The notes beneath the pieces are model-generated. The model searched no databases. It saw nothing but the letters and a program-made list of their open reading frames with translations, and was not told the origin of the DNA. A DNA stretch of 64,000 nucleotides from Thiovibrio frasassiensis (GTDB lineage Bacteria > Desulfobacterota > Desulfobulbia > Desulfobulbales > Desulfurivibrionaceae): positions 463,530 through 527,529 of the forward strand of contig NZ_JAPHEH010000001.1 of assembly GCF_029607905.1 (NCBI RefSeq), read 5' to 3'. Below, in pieces: positions 63,777 through 64,000 of this stretch. The translations under genes were made by a program, and so were the position numbers. Position 1 is the stretch's first letter, and each line of letters opens with the position of its first letter.

Positions 63777-64000
63777 ATGGAGCTTGATGTTTCAGTAATC
63801 GGTATACTGCGGGGAGTGGCGGGTGATTTTTTCGGCGAGGCCATGCAGATCTCTTTTGCCGGTGGACTTACGGCCATGGAAGTCACCATGAACACCCCAG
63901 ACGCCGAAAAAATCGTTAGAGAATACAGGTCCGCCGTGCCCGCAGGCAAGCTGCTGGGCATGGGCACCATCCGTAACCTCGAAGAAGCCATCCGGGCCGT
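63777..64000 (+). CDS. KDPG/KHG aldolase, N-terminal part (continues past window)
   Basis: The frame begins MELDVSVIGILRGVAGDFFG with GGLTAMEVTMNTP and LLGMGTIRNLEEA, the start of a 2-keto-3-deoxy-6-phosphogluconate aldolase. The enzyme cleaves the sugar acid phosphate to pyruvate and glyceraldehyde-3-phosphate. AGGAG lies seven bases before the ATG. TACAAT at 63738-63743 may be the -10 box. The catalytic lysine region is beyond the right edge. Confidence 0.88.
   Translation, partial: MELDVSVIGILRGVAGDFFGEAMQISFAGGLTAMEVTMNTPDAEKIVREYRSAVPAGKLLGMGTIRNLEEAIRA

Noticed and set aside
1-64000. CRISPR arrays, rRNA genes, prophage or transposase genes
   Set aside because: No regularly spaced repeats, rRNA-like stretches or recombinase motifs were seen.

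Overview
The window reads as chromosomal DNA (roughly 55-60 % GC by eye) from an anaerobic, probably sulfate- or sulfur-metabolising member of Desulfobacterota, most likely near Desulfobulbales. The clues are an Rnf complex, NrfHA nitrite reductase, several multihaem c-type cytochromes, haem-binding sensor kinases, MinD-type ATPases with inserted ferredoxin domains, a three-gene glutamate synthase and the carboxynorspermidine polyamine route. The lineage is inferred from gene content, not from a search.

Layout. 1-5.7 kb (minus): rnfCDG-EA-B, cut at the left edge, with RnfA fused to a predicted exported beta-sandwich domain and rnfD apparently starting at ATT. 5.7-14 kb (minus): a sigma54-type locus with a kinase-like protein lacking its catalytic half, a PAS sigma54 activator, a small membrane protein, two tandem paralogous membrane proteins, a cytochrome b and a seven-haem cytochrome c containing an EF-hand. 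14-17 kb (minus): flavodoxin, two ferredoxin-MinD ATPases and a NifX-like protein. 17-25 kb (plus): glutamate synthase and an ammonium transporter with a sigma54 promoter. 25-31 kb: secreted GH42-like enzyme, polyamine operon, tRNA-Lys. 31-39 kb: DEAD helicase, Uup, DHFR, CHASE4-type sensor, EttA. 39-52 kb: two-component genes, diguanylate cyclase, ferredoxin-nitroreductase, SlyX, helicase, ACT protein, aminotransferase, TerC, and a hybrid kinase split by a frameshift. 52-58.6 kb: Met-rich periplasmic protein, haem sensor kinase with sigma54 regulator, nrfHA. 58.6-64 kb: YjbQ, CDP-alcohol phosphatidyltransferase, MFS permease, HrpB (also with an apparent ATT start) and the beginning of a KDPG aldolase.

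How it fits together. Rnf would couple ferredoxin and NAD to an ion gradient. Glutamate synthase and Amt form the nitrogen-assimilation block, and NrfHA adds nitrite ammonification. The nrf control region shows an unusually complete layout: a near-consensus sigma54 promoter, two palindromes three helical turns apart upstream, and a sigma70 promoter for the divergent kinase-regulator genes whose spacer is exactly one of the palindromes. The best candidates for something undescribed are the 6-14 kb sigma54 locus, with a recurrent TTGC-type motif upstream of its transcription units, the RnfA fusion, the two ATT starts, and an intercistronic palindromic repeat found twice in rnf and once in the glutamate synthase operon. 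All calls come from reading the sequence; no search was run.
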